This document shows, piece after piece, positions 1 through 7,159 of a stretch of DNA of 11,116 nt. Where the stretch lies: contig MFWN01000075.1 of assembly GCA_001786395.1 (NCBI GenBank), forward strand, positions 14,102 to 25,217, written 5' to 3'. The position numbers and the translations under genes are program-made. This DNA comes from Candidatus Pacearchaeota archaeon RBG_13_36_9. Its GTDB lineage: Archaea > Nanobdellota > Nanobdellia > Pacearchaeales > GW2011-AR1. Each line of letters begins with the position of its first letter. Within the stretch, counting starts at the first letter, position 1. A model generated the notes under the pieces. That model did no database searches. It was not told the origin of the DNA and worked only from the letters and a program-made list of their open reading frames with translations.

Positions 1-126
1 AAAATTTTCAGTTTCAATAATATAACCCGGAGTTATTGGCTTAGAGCATCCTGAATTTAGAATTGCTGCAATTCCTGCTCCAATGAGAAATTTTTTCCCT
101 TTGGATATAATTTTTTTAAGCTTCAT
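1..126 (-). CDS. N-terminus of a putative lipoprotein (runs off the window)
   Basis: The frame is open from an ATG at 126 to the window edge, giving 42 residues. It begins with a basic stretch (MKLKKIISKGKK) followed by a hydrophobic run (FLIGAGIAAIL) and NSGC, with Cys27 in the place of a lipidated cysteine. This is the layout of a secretory lipoprotein signal, although position -3 is Asn instead of the usual Leu, Val or Ile. An AAATAAAA TATA-like stretch (149-156, minus strand) lies about 30 nt upstream, which fits a leaderless mRNA. The mature domain lies outside the window, so function is unknown; an extracellular membrane-anchored protein is the inference. Confidence 0.6.
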   Translation of the reverse strand, partial: MKLKKIISKGKKFLIGAGIAAILNSGCSKPITPGYIIETENF

Positions 127-282
127 AAACAAATTAATCCAATCTTTTTTTTATTTTTTGTCAATATGTAGCTTGTACTGAAATATCCCATCCGGTTTTA
201 ATATATGGAATATACCAGTGTAATAATGCATACTCTGCATCTTCTTAGAAATAAAACAATAAATTAAACTCTTTACCGCATC

Positions 283-483
283 TTATTCATTAACTGTCAT
301 TAAATTGGGCTCTACTGCATCATCAGAAGACGTGTAGTTTATCCAACAGTGGTCTGAGTCATATTCTGCAGCACTCCCCCTATTGCCTGATTCTTCCCTT
401 CTTTTAATTGGGTCATATTCTTTCCCGCATCTGCAAATACCCACTGCACTTTTAGCAGTTTGTTCTAATGTTGTGTTTGCCAT
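283..483 (-). CDS. small cysteine-containing protein of unknown function (66 aa)
   Basis: This 66-residue hydrophilic protein is not recognised. It has three cysteines (Cys17, Cys19, Cys46), the first two in CRCGKEYD, followed by a charged stretch KRREE. It has no signal peptide or membrane segment. The ATG at 483 lies 27 nt after a TATA-like TAAATAAA (503-510, minus strand), which argues for a real leaderless gene and not a chance frame. It is divergent from the first AbrB-PhoU gene, just as the 105-aa Cys-rich gene at 4452-4769 is divergent from the second, and both contain a CGK-Y type motif. That parallel supports it being a gene, but the similarity is too short to prove homology. Confidence 0.5.
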   Translation of the reverse strand: MANTTLEQTAKSAVGICRCGKEYDPIKRREESGNRGSAAEYDSDHCWINYTSSDDAVEPNLMTVNE

Positions 484-502
484 GAAAAATATTGTCAGAT
501 AG

Positions 503-510
503 TTTATTTA
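503..510 (-). promoter_or_regulatory. TATA box of the 66-aa gene
   Basis: TAAATAAA on the minus strand begins 27 nt before the ATG at 483. This spacing matches the other leaderless genes in the window. Confidence 0.4.
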
Positions 511-551
511 TCAGTTATCAATATTTTTTTTATTCTATATATATCCCTATA

Positions 552-588
552 TATTCAATATTGTATATATTGAGAAAACATTTAAATA
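552..588 (+). promoter_or_regulatory. operator inverted repeat and TATA box upstream of the first AbrB-PhoU gene
   Basis: An imperfect inverted repeat has arms TATTCAATA (552-560) and TATTGAGAA (568-576) around the 7-nt spacer TTGTATA. Four bases later comes TTTAAATA (581-588), a standard archaeal TATA box. The second phoU promoter (4838-4874) has the same 9-7-9 geometry and the same distance to its TATA box. The preserved layout implies a binding site, most simply for the AbrB domain of the PhoU protein itself. Confidence 0.55.
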
Positions 589-614
589 TATTCACACATT
601 ATATACTAAGATAC

Positions 615-622
615 TTAATATA
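615..622 (+). promoter_or_regulatory. possible second TATA box for the first AbrB-PhoU gene
   Basis: TTAATATA lies 36 nt before the ATG at 651. It is part of a 12-bp direct repeat, AATATATTCACA, found at 585-596 (overlapping the first TATA box) and again at 617-628. A second transcription start near the ATG is possible. Confidence 0.3.
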
Positions 623-634
623 TTCACAGACTTT

Positions 635-639
635 AGGAG
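635..639 (+). promoter_or_regulatory. Shine-Dalgarno-like AGGAG, fixes start at 651
   Basis: AGGAG lies 11 nt before the ATG at 651. It is unusual here, because most genes in the window appear leaderless. Together with the paralogue's N-terminus (MKRKIIRQGH) it favours 651 over upstream in-frame starts. Confidence 0.5.
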
Positions 640-650
640 AATCTGATAAA

Positions 651-1649
651 ATGAAGAGAAGAATAATAAGGCAAGGCCACAGCACTTTAACAATGACTCT
701 TCCTTCTGAATGGGTTAAGAAATTGAATTTAAAGCCAGGAGATGAAGTTGATGTTGTTGAGGATTCTTCTTCTTTAGTGGTAGGTGGAAAACAAAATGGA
801 CACCTAAGAAGCACAACTATTGACATAACAGGACTGAGTGTTCCAATGCTCTGGAGATTCTTTCAATCTGCTTATAGGGAAGGCTATAATGAAATAAAAT
901 TAGTATACGATTTAAATAAAAAATCCTATGAAGGAGCTTATGATTATTATGCTTCTCAGTTTGAATATGCTCAATTAGGAGAAAAACATCCTGAAAAACC
1001 GGCATTTGACATGATTTCTGAGCTGGTGAACAGGTTTATTGGAATGGCTATAATAGACCAAGGAGAGGGGTATTGCCTAATAAAAGAAATGGGGGAGCTT
1101 ACAGGAAAGGAATTTGACAATTCTTTAAGGAGAGTTTTCTTGCTTATTATTGAGTTATTTGATAAAGTAATATCACTTATTGAAGATGATGAGATAGGAG
1201 ACATAAAAATCTGCAAAACAATTCATGCAATGGACACTAACGTAGACAGATTCATAGATTATTGCTGCAGGATTAACAATAAAGTACATGATTCAAGCTT
1301 TCAGAAAAACAAGCCAGCCATGTTTTCTACTTTATTTTTGCTTGAATTGTTAAGCGACGAGTTTAAGTATATAGGCCGGCATCTTGCAAAATCAAAAAAG
1401 AAAGTTGACGAGATAAGTTCTTTTGCAGAAACAATTAAGAAGCATTTTGAGATGTACTACCATCTTTTCTATAGTTTTAACAGGGCAGATGCGATTAAAT
1501 TCGGACAAAACGATTTTAAGATTTATAATGACCATTTCAAGTGGAGAGATTCTTTAAACAAAGATGCTGACAGCATAAGAGGCCATTTAATGCAGATTAG
1601 CAAGTTCATATTTTGTTTAATGGAATTAAGGATAGAAATGGAGTATTAA
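651..1649 (+). CDS. AbrB-domain PhoU-like regulator, copy 1
   Basis: This is a 332-residue fusion of an N-terminal AbrB/SpoVT swapped-hairpin DNA-binding domain (about residues 1-45: MKRRIIRQGHSTLTMTLPSE, then LKPGDEVDV) and a long helical region resembling PhoU (about 110-330). PhoU proteins are cytoplasmic helical bundles linked to phosphate uptake control; archaeal AbrB-PhoU fusions are presumed transcription regulators. The start is set at 651 because the paralogue begins with nearly the same residues and no N-terminal extension. The two proteins align over their full length and both end in ELRIEMEY. The stop is one base from the stop of the convergent nucleotidylyltransferase gene. The inverted repeat before its TATA box suggests autoregulation. 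The effector and targets cannot be told from sequence. Confidence 0.85.
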   Translation: MKRRIIRQGHSTLTMTLPSEWVKKLNLKPGDEVDVVEDSSSLVVGGKQNGHLRSTTIDITGLSVPMLWRFFQSAYREGYNEIKLVYDLNKKSYEGAYDYYASQFEYAQLGEKHPEKPAFDMISELVNRFIGMAIIDQGEGYCLIKEMGELTGKEFDNSLRRVFLLIIELFDKVISLIEDDEIGDIKICKTIHAMDTNVDRFIDYCCRINNKVHDSSFQKNKPAMFSTLFLLELLSDEFKYIGRHLAKSKKKVDEISSFAETIKKHFEMYYHLFYSFNRADAIKFGQNDFKIYNDHFKWRDSLNKDADSIRGHLMQISKFIFCLMELRIEMEY

Positions 1650-1650
1650 G

Positions 1651-2382
1651 TTAATGGTTAAAATATTTTCTGGCTTTTTCTAATTCTTCAAAAGAGCCTA
1701 TATCTGCCCAGAAACCATCGAAAATCTTGCCGTAAACCGGTGATTCTTTGTAAAGAAAAGATAAGATGTTGCCAAAATTGTCCGCATTTTCAAACCTGTG
1801 CTTTTTTATTTTTTGCACATCTTCTTTTTTAAGGAAATAGCAGGCAGTGGAAAAGATATTGCTTTTTGGCTCTTTTGGCTTTTCTTCGTAGAATACTATT
1901 TTTTCATATTCGTCTAAAAATATATGGTTGCACCTTTTTATCATCTCGAGGTCTTCAGTTTCCCTTAAAATAATTGTGCTTGAATTTTTTTCTCTGGATA
2001 TGTCTACTAGCTTGTTTAGGTCAAATTCAAATAGATTGTCCGAGGCTATTAAGAATAAGTCACCTTCTTTTATGAATCTCAAGGAGAGTTTAAAATCAGA
2101 AACGGCGCCTTTTTTTTCATATTCATAATTTATTCCATTGTTGAGTATTTTTATTTTAAACTTATTTTTTATTTTGTAACTGTCAAGCCATTCCAGGAAT
2201 TCTGTATAGAATCTATTATTGCTTAGAACATATATTGTTTCTATGTTCTTAACTTCTTTAAGTTTCTCAATTATATGTTCGATTAAAGGCTTATTTTTTA
2301 TTTTAATTAGTGCTTTAGGAGTATCCCTTGTTAAGGGATACATTCTTGTTCCAAAACCTGCTGCTAGAATTAGGGCTTGCAT
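1651..2382 (-). CDS. sugar-phosphate nucleotidylyltransferase
   Basis: This 243-residue NTP-transferase has a Rossmann-like fold of the RfbA/GlmU/UGP type and is expected to make an NDP-sugar from a sugar 1-phosphate and an NTP in the cytoplasm. Visible motifs are the nucleotide-binding LAAGFGTR (6-13), Pro22-Lys23 in TPKALI, the metal-binding SDN with Asp115, EEKP (166-169), and WADIGS near the C-terminus with Asp227. No acyltransferase or left-handed beta-helix domain follows, so it is a stand-alone pyrophosphorylase. The base and sugar specificity cannot be assigned. It is the last gene of a minus-strand cluster, 6 bp after the GalT-like gene, which implies co-transcription and possibly a shared sugar-phosphate intermediate. 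Confidence 0.85.
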   Translation of the reverse strand: MQALILAAGFGTRMYPLTRDTPKALIKIKNKPLIEHIIEKLKEVKNIETIYVLSNNRFYTEFLEWLDSYKIKNKFKIKILNNGINYEYEKKGAVSDFKLSLRFIKEGDLFLIASDNLFEFDLNKLVDISREKNSSTIILRETEDLEMIKRCNHIFLDEYEKIVFYEEKPKEPKSNIFSTACYFLKKEDVQKIKKHRFENADNFGNILSFLYKESPVYGKIFDGFWADIGSFEELEKARKYFNH

Positions 2383-2388
2383 TTAATT

Positions 2389-3516
2389 TTAAAACCTCTT
2401 TGCAATGTAATCTAAGAATTCTTTTGGATAGGAAGCATTAATCAAGTTTTTTCTCATTGTATTATAGGACATTTTTGTAGAAACTTTTGTTCCATCTGTT
2501 GTTATATTTCTTTCTCCTGATCTTTCTTCTATATCCCCTAAAAGGGCTACCCCCATCATTTCTAGCCCCCCACATTTCCTTTTCATACAAATAGAAGTTT
2601 CATTTGCCGGATTTCTTAATTGAAAATAAAATTTTTCTTGGTCATCTGCTATTAACACTTCGATATTAAATGCAAAATTTAATTCTCTTGCTAAATGGGC
2701 TGCATTAGCTACTTTGTCCGGTGCATTATATCCTAAAAACATTAAGGTAGGTATAGGATACCCCCTAACATAAAAGACATCTGAGCTGTCTCCTCTTACC
2801 GGTATCTCTTCTGTAAACTCTTCATTAAATAGTGGAAGAGGAGTTAATTTTCCATCTAATTTAAAAACTCTTGGCTCAAATAACTGGACATGCTGGTGTT
2901 CGTATATAGAAGCTCCTGCACCTGGAGGATTAAAAAATGCAGCCAGATTAAATACGGCACATATCTTTCCCCAAGTCTCTATTTCTTCTGGACGAGGGAG
3001 ATCTGTTTGTGCCCGAAAGGGGGTTGAGCCGTCAATTCCTAAAAAAGCATAATCAAAATATGGAAATCCGTTAGGAGTTATATGATAATTCCCAATTTTT
3101 GTTATCGCCATCATTGTTTCAAGTATATTCTTGCATAACTTGCAATGATGTATCTTCACATCTGTTTCACTTTTTGTATCTTCTGTTTTGGGTCTTTGGT
3201 CTCTTGCTTTATTTAAGGCAAGAATCCAGTAAGGTTTATTGCCTTTTTTTCTTTTTATTCGCGATTCTGATTTCCTCATTGATGTTTCTGGGACATAAGC
3301 CATTCTCCCAATATTATCTTGGCCGATATTTCTAGGAGAATAGGTTCTCCATGCTCTTTTTATTTGATAGTTGTTTTCTTCAAATGTTTCATCTAAAGTG
3401 GTTATCCCTTCTGATAAATGTTTTAGTGCTTTTGGGTTTCCATTTTCATCTAAATATCCATCTGGCGCTAGTTTTATTGGCGGGATATATTCTTGCAGAA
3501 CTTTTTTATCATTCAT
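2389..3516 (-). CDS. GalT/HIT-superfamily nucleotidyltransferase or phosphorylase-like protein
   Basis: This 375-residue protein carries hallmarks of the GalT-like branch of the HIT superfamily. It has a zinc-type HHCKLCKN (His123, His124, Cys125, Cys128) and the active-site block PPGAGASIYEHQHVQ, where H-Q-H-V-Q (207-211) matches the H-x-H-x-Q motif whose second His is nucleotidylated in GalT. Family members transfer NMP between sugar phosphates or split NDP-sugars by phosphorolysis (GalT, GDP-L-galactose phosphorylase, ATP adenylyltransferase). A Cys pair also occurs near the C-terminus (ICMKRKC, 309-315). The 6-bp gap to the nucleotidylyltransferase gene suggests the two act on one hexose-1-phosphate/NDP-sugar pool. 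It is not a clear GalT orthologue, and the substrate is unknown. Confidence 0.7.
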   Translation of the reverse strand: MNDKKVLQEYIPPIKLAPDGYLDENGNPKALKHLSEGITTLDETFEENNYQIKRAWRTYSPRNIGQDNIGRMAYVPETSMRKSESRIKRKKGNKPYWILALNKARDQRPKTEDTKSETDVKIHHCKLCKNILETMMAITKIGNYHITPNGFPYFDYAFLGIDGSTPFRAQTDLPRPEEIETWGKICAVFNLAAFFNPPGAGASIYEHQHVQLFEPRVFKLDGKLTPLPLFNEEFTEEIPVRGDSSDVFYVRGYPIPTLMFLGYNAPDKVANAAHLARELNFAFNIEVLIADDQEKFYFQLRNPANETSICMKRKCGGLEMMGVALLGDIEERSGERNITTDGTKVSTKMSYNTMRKNLINASYPKEFLDYIAKRF

Positions 3517-3612
3517 AACTAACAGAATATTTTTCAGAACTTATTTCTTGTCCATATTTTTCCCTACTGCCCTGTGTAATATAATAGAAATAAGGAGAAT
3601 AGTGAGGAATAT

Positions 3613-4446
3613 TCAAAGGAGTGATTCTTCTAATGCGCGCATAGCATCTTCTTTTGCAGAGGAGTCTGGCTCTTCAGTCTCCCTTGAAAAACATTCTTTG
3701 CCACATGGAGTAAACTTTAAGTTGTTTATTTTAAGATGCTCCTGCAGGGCAAGCTCTGCCTGGACTCTTCCAATTTGCGAATAGGTTGTCTGATGATAAG
3801 TCCCCGGTATTATTTGTCCGCTTTTGTCTTTTCCATAGTGGCTAAAAACAGAAAGCTCTCCTCCTAAGTCATTTATTTTAGCTCTTCTTTTTAAAGTCAG
3901 TTCAAAATAAGTTTCTATGAAGCTATGAGGCTTTAAAACATAAGTCTTTTCTTCAGAGAAAAATGGTGCGCTGTGGTCATCTTGTTTCTTAAATTCAAGA
4001 GTTATTAGGTTGTTAATCAGCTTTATGCCGAGCCTCATCGCTTCTTTTTCATTGTTTAAATGTTTATTAGCTTTTTCGAAGAAGTCTTCAATTCTTTGGA
4101 GTTCAAATTCTTTAATTCCAGTAAGATGCTTCCTGTAATTCCTTTCTCCTAGAATGTCCCTTAATCTGCTGTCCCTGCTGGCAAAATATAACATCCGCTT
4201 AAATTTATGGTCGTATTCTCCCACAACCACATCCCGCTCAAATGCTACCATTTGGTCCAGACTCTCTTCTGGTGTGTCAGAAGAATCTTCGTATCTGCTT
4301 GGAATGGGCCTCCAGGAAGTATCTTCTGCTTTCTTGCCAGCTTCTCCTGTCTGGATATCAAATCTGGGAGTATTAAACCTCTTGCCGCATATGTCTCTTT
4401 GCCTGTTAGTTAAAAAAAATGTTGGTTTATTTTTTACAGCTTCCAT
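3613..4446 (-). CDS. unrecognised 277-aa protein with CGK motifs at both ends
   Basis: I do not recognise this family. The protein is hydrophilic and probably cytoplasmic. It has a helical middle rich in Lys, Glu and Asp (about 90-150), a more conserved-looking core (KTYVLKPHSFIETYFEL, about 167-183), and only three cysteines (Cys20, Cys248, Cys252). These lie in DICGKRF near the N-terminus and PCGKECF near the C-terminus, so the ends could meet at a metal site; that is speculation. It lies 5 bp downstream of the 105-aa Cys-rich gene and 96 bp upstream of the GalT-like gene on the same strand, so it probably belongs to the same operon. Confidence 0.65.
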   Translation of the reverse strand: MEAVKNKPTFFLTNRQRDICGKRFNTPRFDIQTGEAGKKAEDTSWRPIPSRYEDSSDTPEESLDQMVAFERDVVVGEYDHKFKRMLYFASRDSRLRDILGERNYRKHLTGIKEFELQRIEDFFEKANKHLNNEKEAMRLGIKLINNLITLEFKKQDDHSAPFFSEEKTYVLKPHSFIETYFELTLKRRAKINDLGGELSVFSHYGKDKSGQIIPGTYHQTTYSQIGRVQAELALQEHLKINNLKFTPCGKECFSRETEEPDSSAKEDAMRALEESLL

Positions 4447-4451
4447 TTTTA

Positions 4452-4769
4452 TTATCCAACTATTGAAACTAAGTTTTGAGAATTCTCTTTTCTTGTCTTA
4501 ATTTCCGATGTAGTTTGAATGGGTTTGTATCTCCTTTCAAGTTCTGGCGTGCTTTTTGTTGCTTTTATCAGAACTTGCGAACGGCAGTTAGGTTCATTTT
4601 CACATTCCTGGCTGTAATTGTATTTTCCGCAACTATGTTGTGGCAATGGATTTCCCGAGTTGATTATTCCGGGCTCTGGCTTATTTTCTGCGTAGAAAGT
4701 TATACATCTATCCTCTTTCCCAATTTCTTGGCACCAGTAATTAAACCATCCTATATATTTTTGTTTCAT
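4452..4769 (-). CDS. cysteine-rich protein of unknown function (105 aa)
   Basis: This is an unrecognised 105-residue protein with five cysteines (Cys13, Cys22, Cys47, Cys56, Cys62), the last three in SCGKYNYSQECENEPNC. It has no obvious signal peptide; the C-terminal third is polar and basic. It is the first gene of the minus-strand cluster running to 1651 and is divergent from the second AbrB-PhoU gene across a promoter full of TAGTGAAA half-sites, so that regulator may control it. No good TATA box lies at the leaderless distance from its ATG. An A/T-rich box inside the half-site palindrome (about 4830-4840) would give a 5' leader of roughly 40 nt. A zinc or disulfide-bonded mini-domain is plausible but unproven. 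Confidence 0.55.
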   Translation of the reverse strand: MKQKYIGWFNYWCQEIGKEDRCITFYAENKPEPGIINSGNPLPQHSCGKYNYSQECENEPNCRSQVLIKATKSTPELERRYKPIQTTSEIKTRKENSQNLVSIVG

Positions 4770-4825
4770 TATTAATTTAACATTATTTTCAACTTAATCC
4801 TTGTCAATATTTTTCTCTTGCTTTA

Positions 4826-4881
4826 TAGTGAAATATATTTTCACTAGTGTATATAGTGAAAAAAGATTTAAATATAGTGAA
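4826..4881. promoter_or_regulatory. multi-site operator between the Cys-rich operon and the second AbrB-PhoU gene
   Basis: Four copies of the half-site TAGTGAA(A) occur: plus strand at 4826-4833, minus at 4839-4846, plus at 4854-4861, and plus at 4875-4881. The second and third form an exact inverted repeat with arms TTTTCACTA and TAGTGAAAA around GTGTATA (4838-4862). The first and second form TAGTGAAA-TATAT-TTTCACTA (4826-4846). The sites flank the TATA box of the plus-strand gene on both sides. The arrangement is typical of a dimeric or tetrameric regulator acting on divergent promoters. Confidence 0.65.
4867..4874 (+). promoter_or_regulatory. TATA box of the second AbrB-PhoU gene
   Basis: TTTAAATA is preceded by a purine-rich BRE-like stretch (GAAAAAAG). 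It begins 29 nt before the ATG at 4896, so the mRNA is predicted to be leaderless. Confidence 0.65.
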
Positions 4882-4895
4882 GTATTGTATATAGT

Positions 4896-5885
4896 ATGAA
4901 AAGAAAAATAATAAGACAAGGGCACAACACTCTTACTATAACACTTCCTTCTGAATGGACAAAGAAATTTAATTTAAAGGCAGGTAGCGAGATAGAACTT
5001 ATTGAGAGGGAAAATGGGCTGTTTATTTCTACTGAAAAAAATGGAGAGAGCAAGAGAGCAGAATTTGATATTTCTGGAATGGATATTCCTACAATATGGA
5101 AATATTTCATGGCGGTTTACAGAGAAGGCTATGATGAAGTTTTAGTGAGATTCCCTCAAAATATTAAATTAGAAACTCCTTATAAATTCCTGACCCAGCA
5201 CAGGCTTGATATGAGGTACGGGAAAGAAAGGGAAAAGCAGACAATACTTTCTGCTTTACAAGGATTTGTAACTAGATTTATTGGTTATGAGATGGTGGAG
5301 CATGGAAAAGATTACATTATTGTCAGGGAGATGGGAGAGCTGACAAGCAAGCAGTTTGATAATTCCCTGAGAAAAATCTTCCTCATTCTTCAGGAAATGG
5401 CAGAAGAAACTTTAGAAGCTATAAAAGATAATGACCCAAGTATTTTGATGCAGATACACGATGTGGATGTTAATTTGGACAAGTTTCATGATTATTGTAT
5501 AAGAATATTAAACAAAACAGCAAACAAAGAAACAAGAAAATCTGAGCTTCTTTTTTCTACGCTGTACATACTGGAGCTTATTGGAGATGAGTTTAAGAAT
5601 ATTTCAACTCACCTGATTTATGATACTCCTAAAACCAGGCTTAAGAATATTTTAGAGCTTGCAGTTTCTATAAAAGAACAGTTGGATGTCTATTATGATT
5701 TGTTCTATAAATTTGATAAAACTAAGATAAATAAAATTTCAGAAATAGATAGAAGCACATATTTTAAGGTTCCTGAAATGTATAAAAAAGCAAGTGAAGC
5801 TGAAAAAGAAATCTATCATCATTTGAGGATAATAGGGAGATATCTTAATGCCCTTCTTGAGTTAAGGATTGAGATGGAATATTAA
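4896..5885 (+). CDS. AbrB-domain PhoU-like regulator, copy 2
   Basis: This 329-residue paralogue of the protein at 651-1649 has the same two parts: an AbrB/SpoVT domain (residues 1-45, MKRKIIRQGHNTLTITLPSE then LKAGSEIEL) and a PhoU-like helical region (about 105-329) ending in ELRIEMEY. The best-conserved stretches are YREGYDE, REMGELTSKQFDNSLRKIF and FSTLYILELIGDEFKN. The ATG coincides with the transcription start predicted from the TATA box, and no Shine-Dalgarno is present. Its upstream repeats predict autoregulation. The half-site differs slightly from that of copy 1 (TTCACTA against TTCAATA), so the two regulators may have separate specificities. A link to phosphate is by family name only; no transporter is nearby. 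Confidence 0.85.
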   Translation: MKRKIIRQGHNTLTITLPSEWTKKFNLKAGSEIELIERENGLFISTEKNGESKRAEFDISGMDIPTIWKYFMAVYREGYDEVLVRFPQNIKLETPYKFLTQHRLDMRYGKEREKQTILSALQGFVTRFIGYEMVEHGKDYIIVREMGELTSKQFDNSLRKIFLILQEMAEETLEAIKDNDPSILMQIHDVDVNLDKFHDYCIRILNKTANKETRKSELLFSTLYILELIGDEFKNISTHLIYDTPKTRLKNILELAVSIKEQLDVYYDLFYKFDKTKINKISEIDRSTYFKVPEMYKKASEAEKEIYHHLRIIGRYLNALLELRIEMEY

Positions 5886-5901
5886 CTATATTTTGCATAT
5901 T

Positions 5902-5918
5902 GAAAATGCTTAAATATA
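5902..5918 (+). promoter_or_regulatory. promoter of the glucokinase gene
   Basis: GAAAATG (BRE-like) is followed by CTTAAATATA (5909-5918). The same ten bases form the TATA box of the isomerase gene at 7096-7105. The predicted transcription start is near 5940, about 60 nt before the first standard start codon in frame. Confidence 0.5.
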
Positions 5919-6000
5919 AAGAAGTCTAAACAACTTTAAAATTGCTAAGCATATCCATACTGCTCGCAAAAAGCAAAAAATTTCTCCTAGTTCTTGTAGA

Positions 6001-7076
6001 TTGATTGCTGCAGGAGATGTCAGTGCTACAAATGTTTTAGCAGGCATTTATTCAGTTGATGGTGAGAAGATAGTTACTCTTTTTGAAGATACCTATAAAG
6101 GGCAAGAAATAAAAGATTTTAATGAGCAAGTTGTTGCAGACATGCTTAAAGAAAGCGGTTTGAACAGGAGAGAATTAATGCTGCAGTCTTTAGCCCTGCT
6201 GGACCGATAATTAATGGGAAATGCCAAATGACTAATGCATCTTTTTCATTAGATGCTTTTTCTATGTGTATGCGAACTGCATTAATTAATGACTATAAGG
6301 CAATAGCTTATGCAGTAGCGACTTCGGGTCTTCAAGGAAAATTAAAATCTGCCCCATTGCGCCAACTTAATAGCTCTGCCATAGCAGTTGATGGAGGAAG
6401 AATTGGAATTCGTGGCGCAGGAACTGGATTAGGAACAGCAAGGCTGGAGTATAATAAGGAAAAGGAACTTTATTTCCCTTTAGATTCTGAAGGAGGGCAT
6501 ACCTTCCTGCCAATTGACCCATCTAATGAAACTGAAGTAGAAATTGCAAAAGAGTTAATGAGATATACAAATGGGAGAAAGCCAAATTATGAAGATGTGT
6601 TGTCAGGAAGAGGCATCGAAAGAATATTTGATTTTTTTGCATATCAATATATAAAGCAAGGAAGAGCTAAAGAAATTTCTGATTTTCTTGAACAAAAAAA
6701 GAAAAGCGAAGATAAAGCAGAGTACATAGGGGAAGCAGCAGCTGGAAATAATCCTCATAAAATATTTTCAGATACTATGGATTTTTTCTGGAAAACTTAC
6801 GGAAGATCTTTGCATGACTTAGCTGTCCATGAAAATGCAAGAGGAGGCGTATGGGTTGCAGGAGGGATAATAAGAAAGCATTATAGCAAGTCTAGGAAAA
6901 AACAGTATAGAGACTATATTGAAAATACAATTATGGAAGAATTTAATTCAGGAAAAACACATAGGGATTGGGTTGGACAAATTCCTGTAAATGCAATCCT
7001 AGATAAAAGAGTTGGGTTAGAAGGGTGCATACAGGTTGCAATTAATGAAGAGTATATGAGAAGAGAGACGTCTTAA
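6001..7076 (+). pseudogene. glk: glucokinase (Glk/COG0837 type), interrupted by a frameshift
   Basis: Two overlapping frames together encode a complete glucokinase (ATP + glucose to glucose 6-phosphate). The first (6001-6210) gives AAGDVSATN, equivalent to the phosphate-binding GDxGGTN motif. The second (open from 6150, stop at 7076) gives PAGPIINGKCQMTN, NDYKAIAYAV with the catalytic Asp, GAGTGLGTA, SEGGH, VLSGRGI and GGVWVAGGI. Rejoining by one base near 6174 (GAA, then ATT AAT GCT) yields RRE-INAAVF and a protein of about 358 residues, near family length. The N-terminal frame has no ATG; TTG at 6001 is the only usual start. No classical slippery heptamer is visible, so a one-base loss, either real or a sequencing error, is likelier than programmed shifting. 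The intact motifs after the break suggest a recent event or an error. Confidence 0.8.
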
Positions 7077-7087
7077 ATTCACTATTT

Positions 7088-7116
7088 TTCCTATTCTTAA
7101 ATATAGTCAATAGGAA
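7088..7116 (+). promoter_or_regulatory. TATA box nested in an inverted repeat, promoter and operator of the isomerase gene
   Basis: Perfect 8-bp arms TTCCTATT (7088-7095) and AATAGGAA (7109-7116) flank the TATA box CTTAAATATA (7096-7105) with a 13-nt spacer. A protein bound here would block TBP. The predicted transcription start is near 7127, followed by a leader of about 25-35 nt. Confidence 0.6.
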
Positions 7117-7159
7117 TTATATTGGCAAAAGTTAAGTTTTAATTTTTTGATTGATTTGT

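Noticed and set aside
492..650. N-terminal extension of the first AbrB-PhoU gene
   Set aside because: The promoter, inverted repeat and AGGAG lie within it, and the paralogue starts at the residue equivalent to 651.
4783..4810. TTGACA-N16-TAATGT on the minus strand, like a bacterial sigma-70 promoter
   Set aside because: The gene content and TATA boxes are archaeal; in such AT-rich DNA this match is easily chance.
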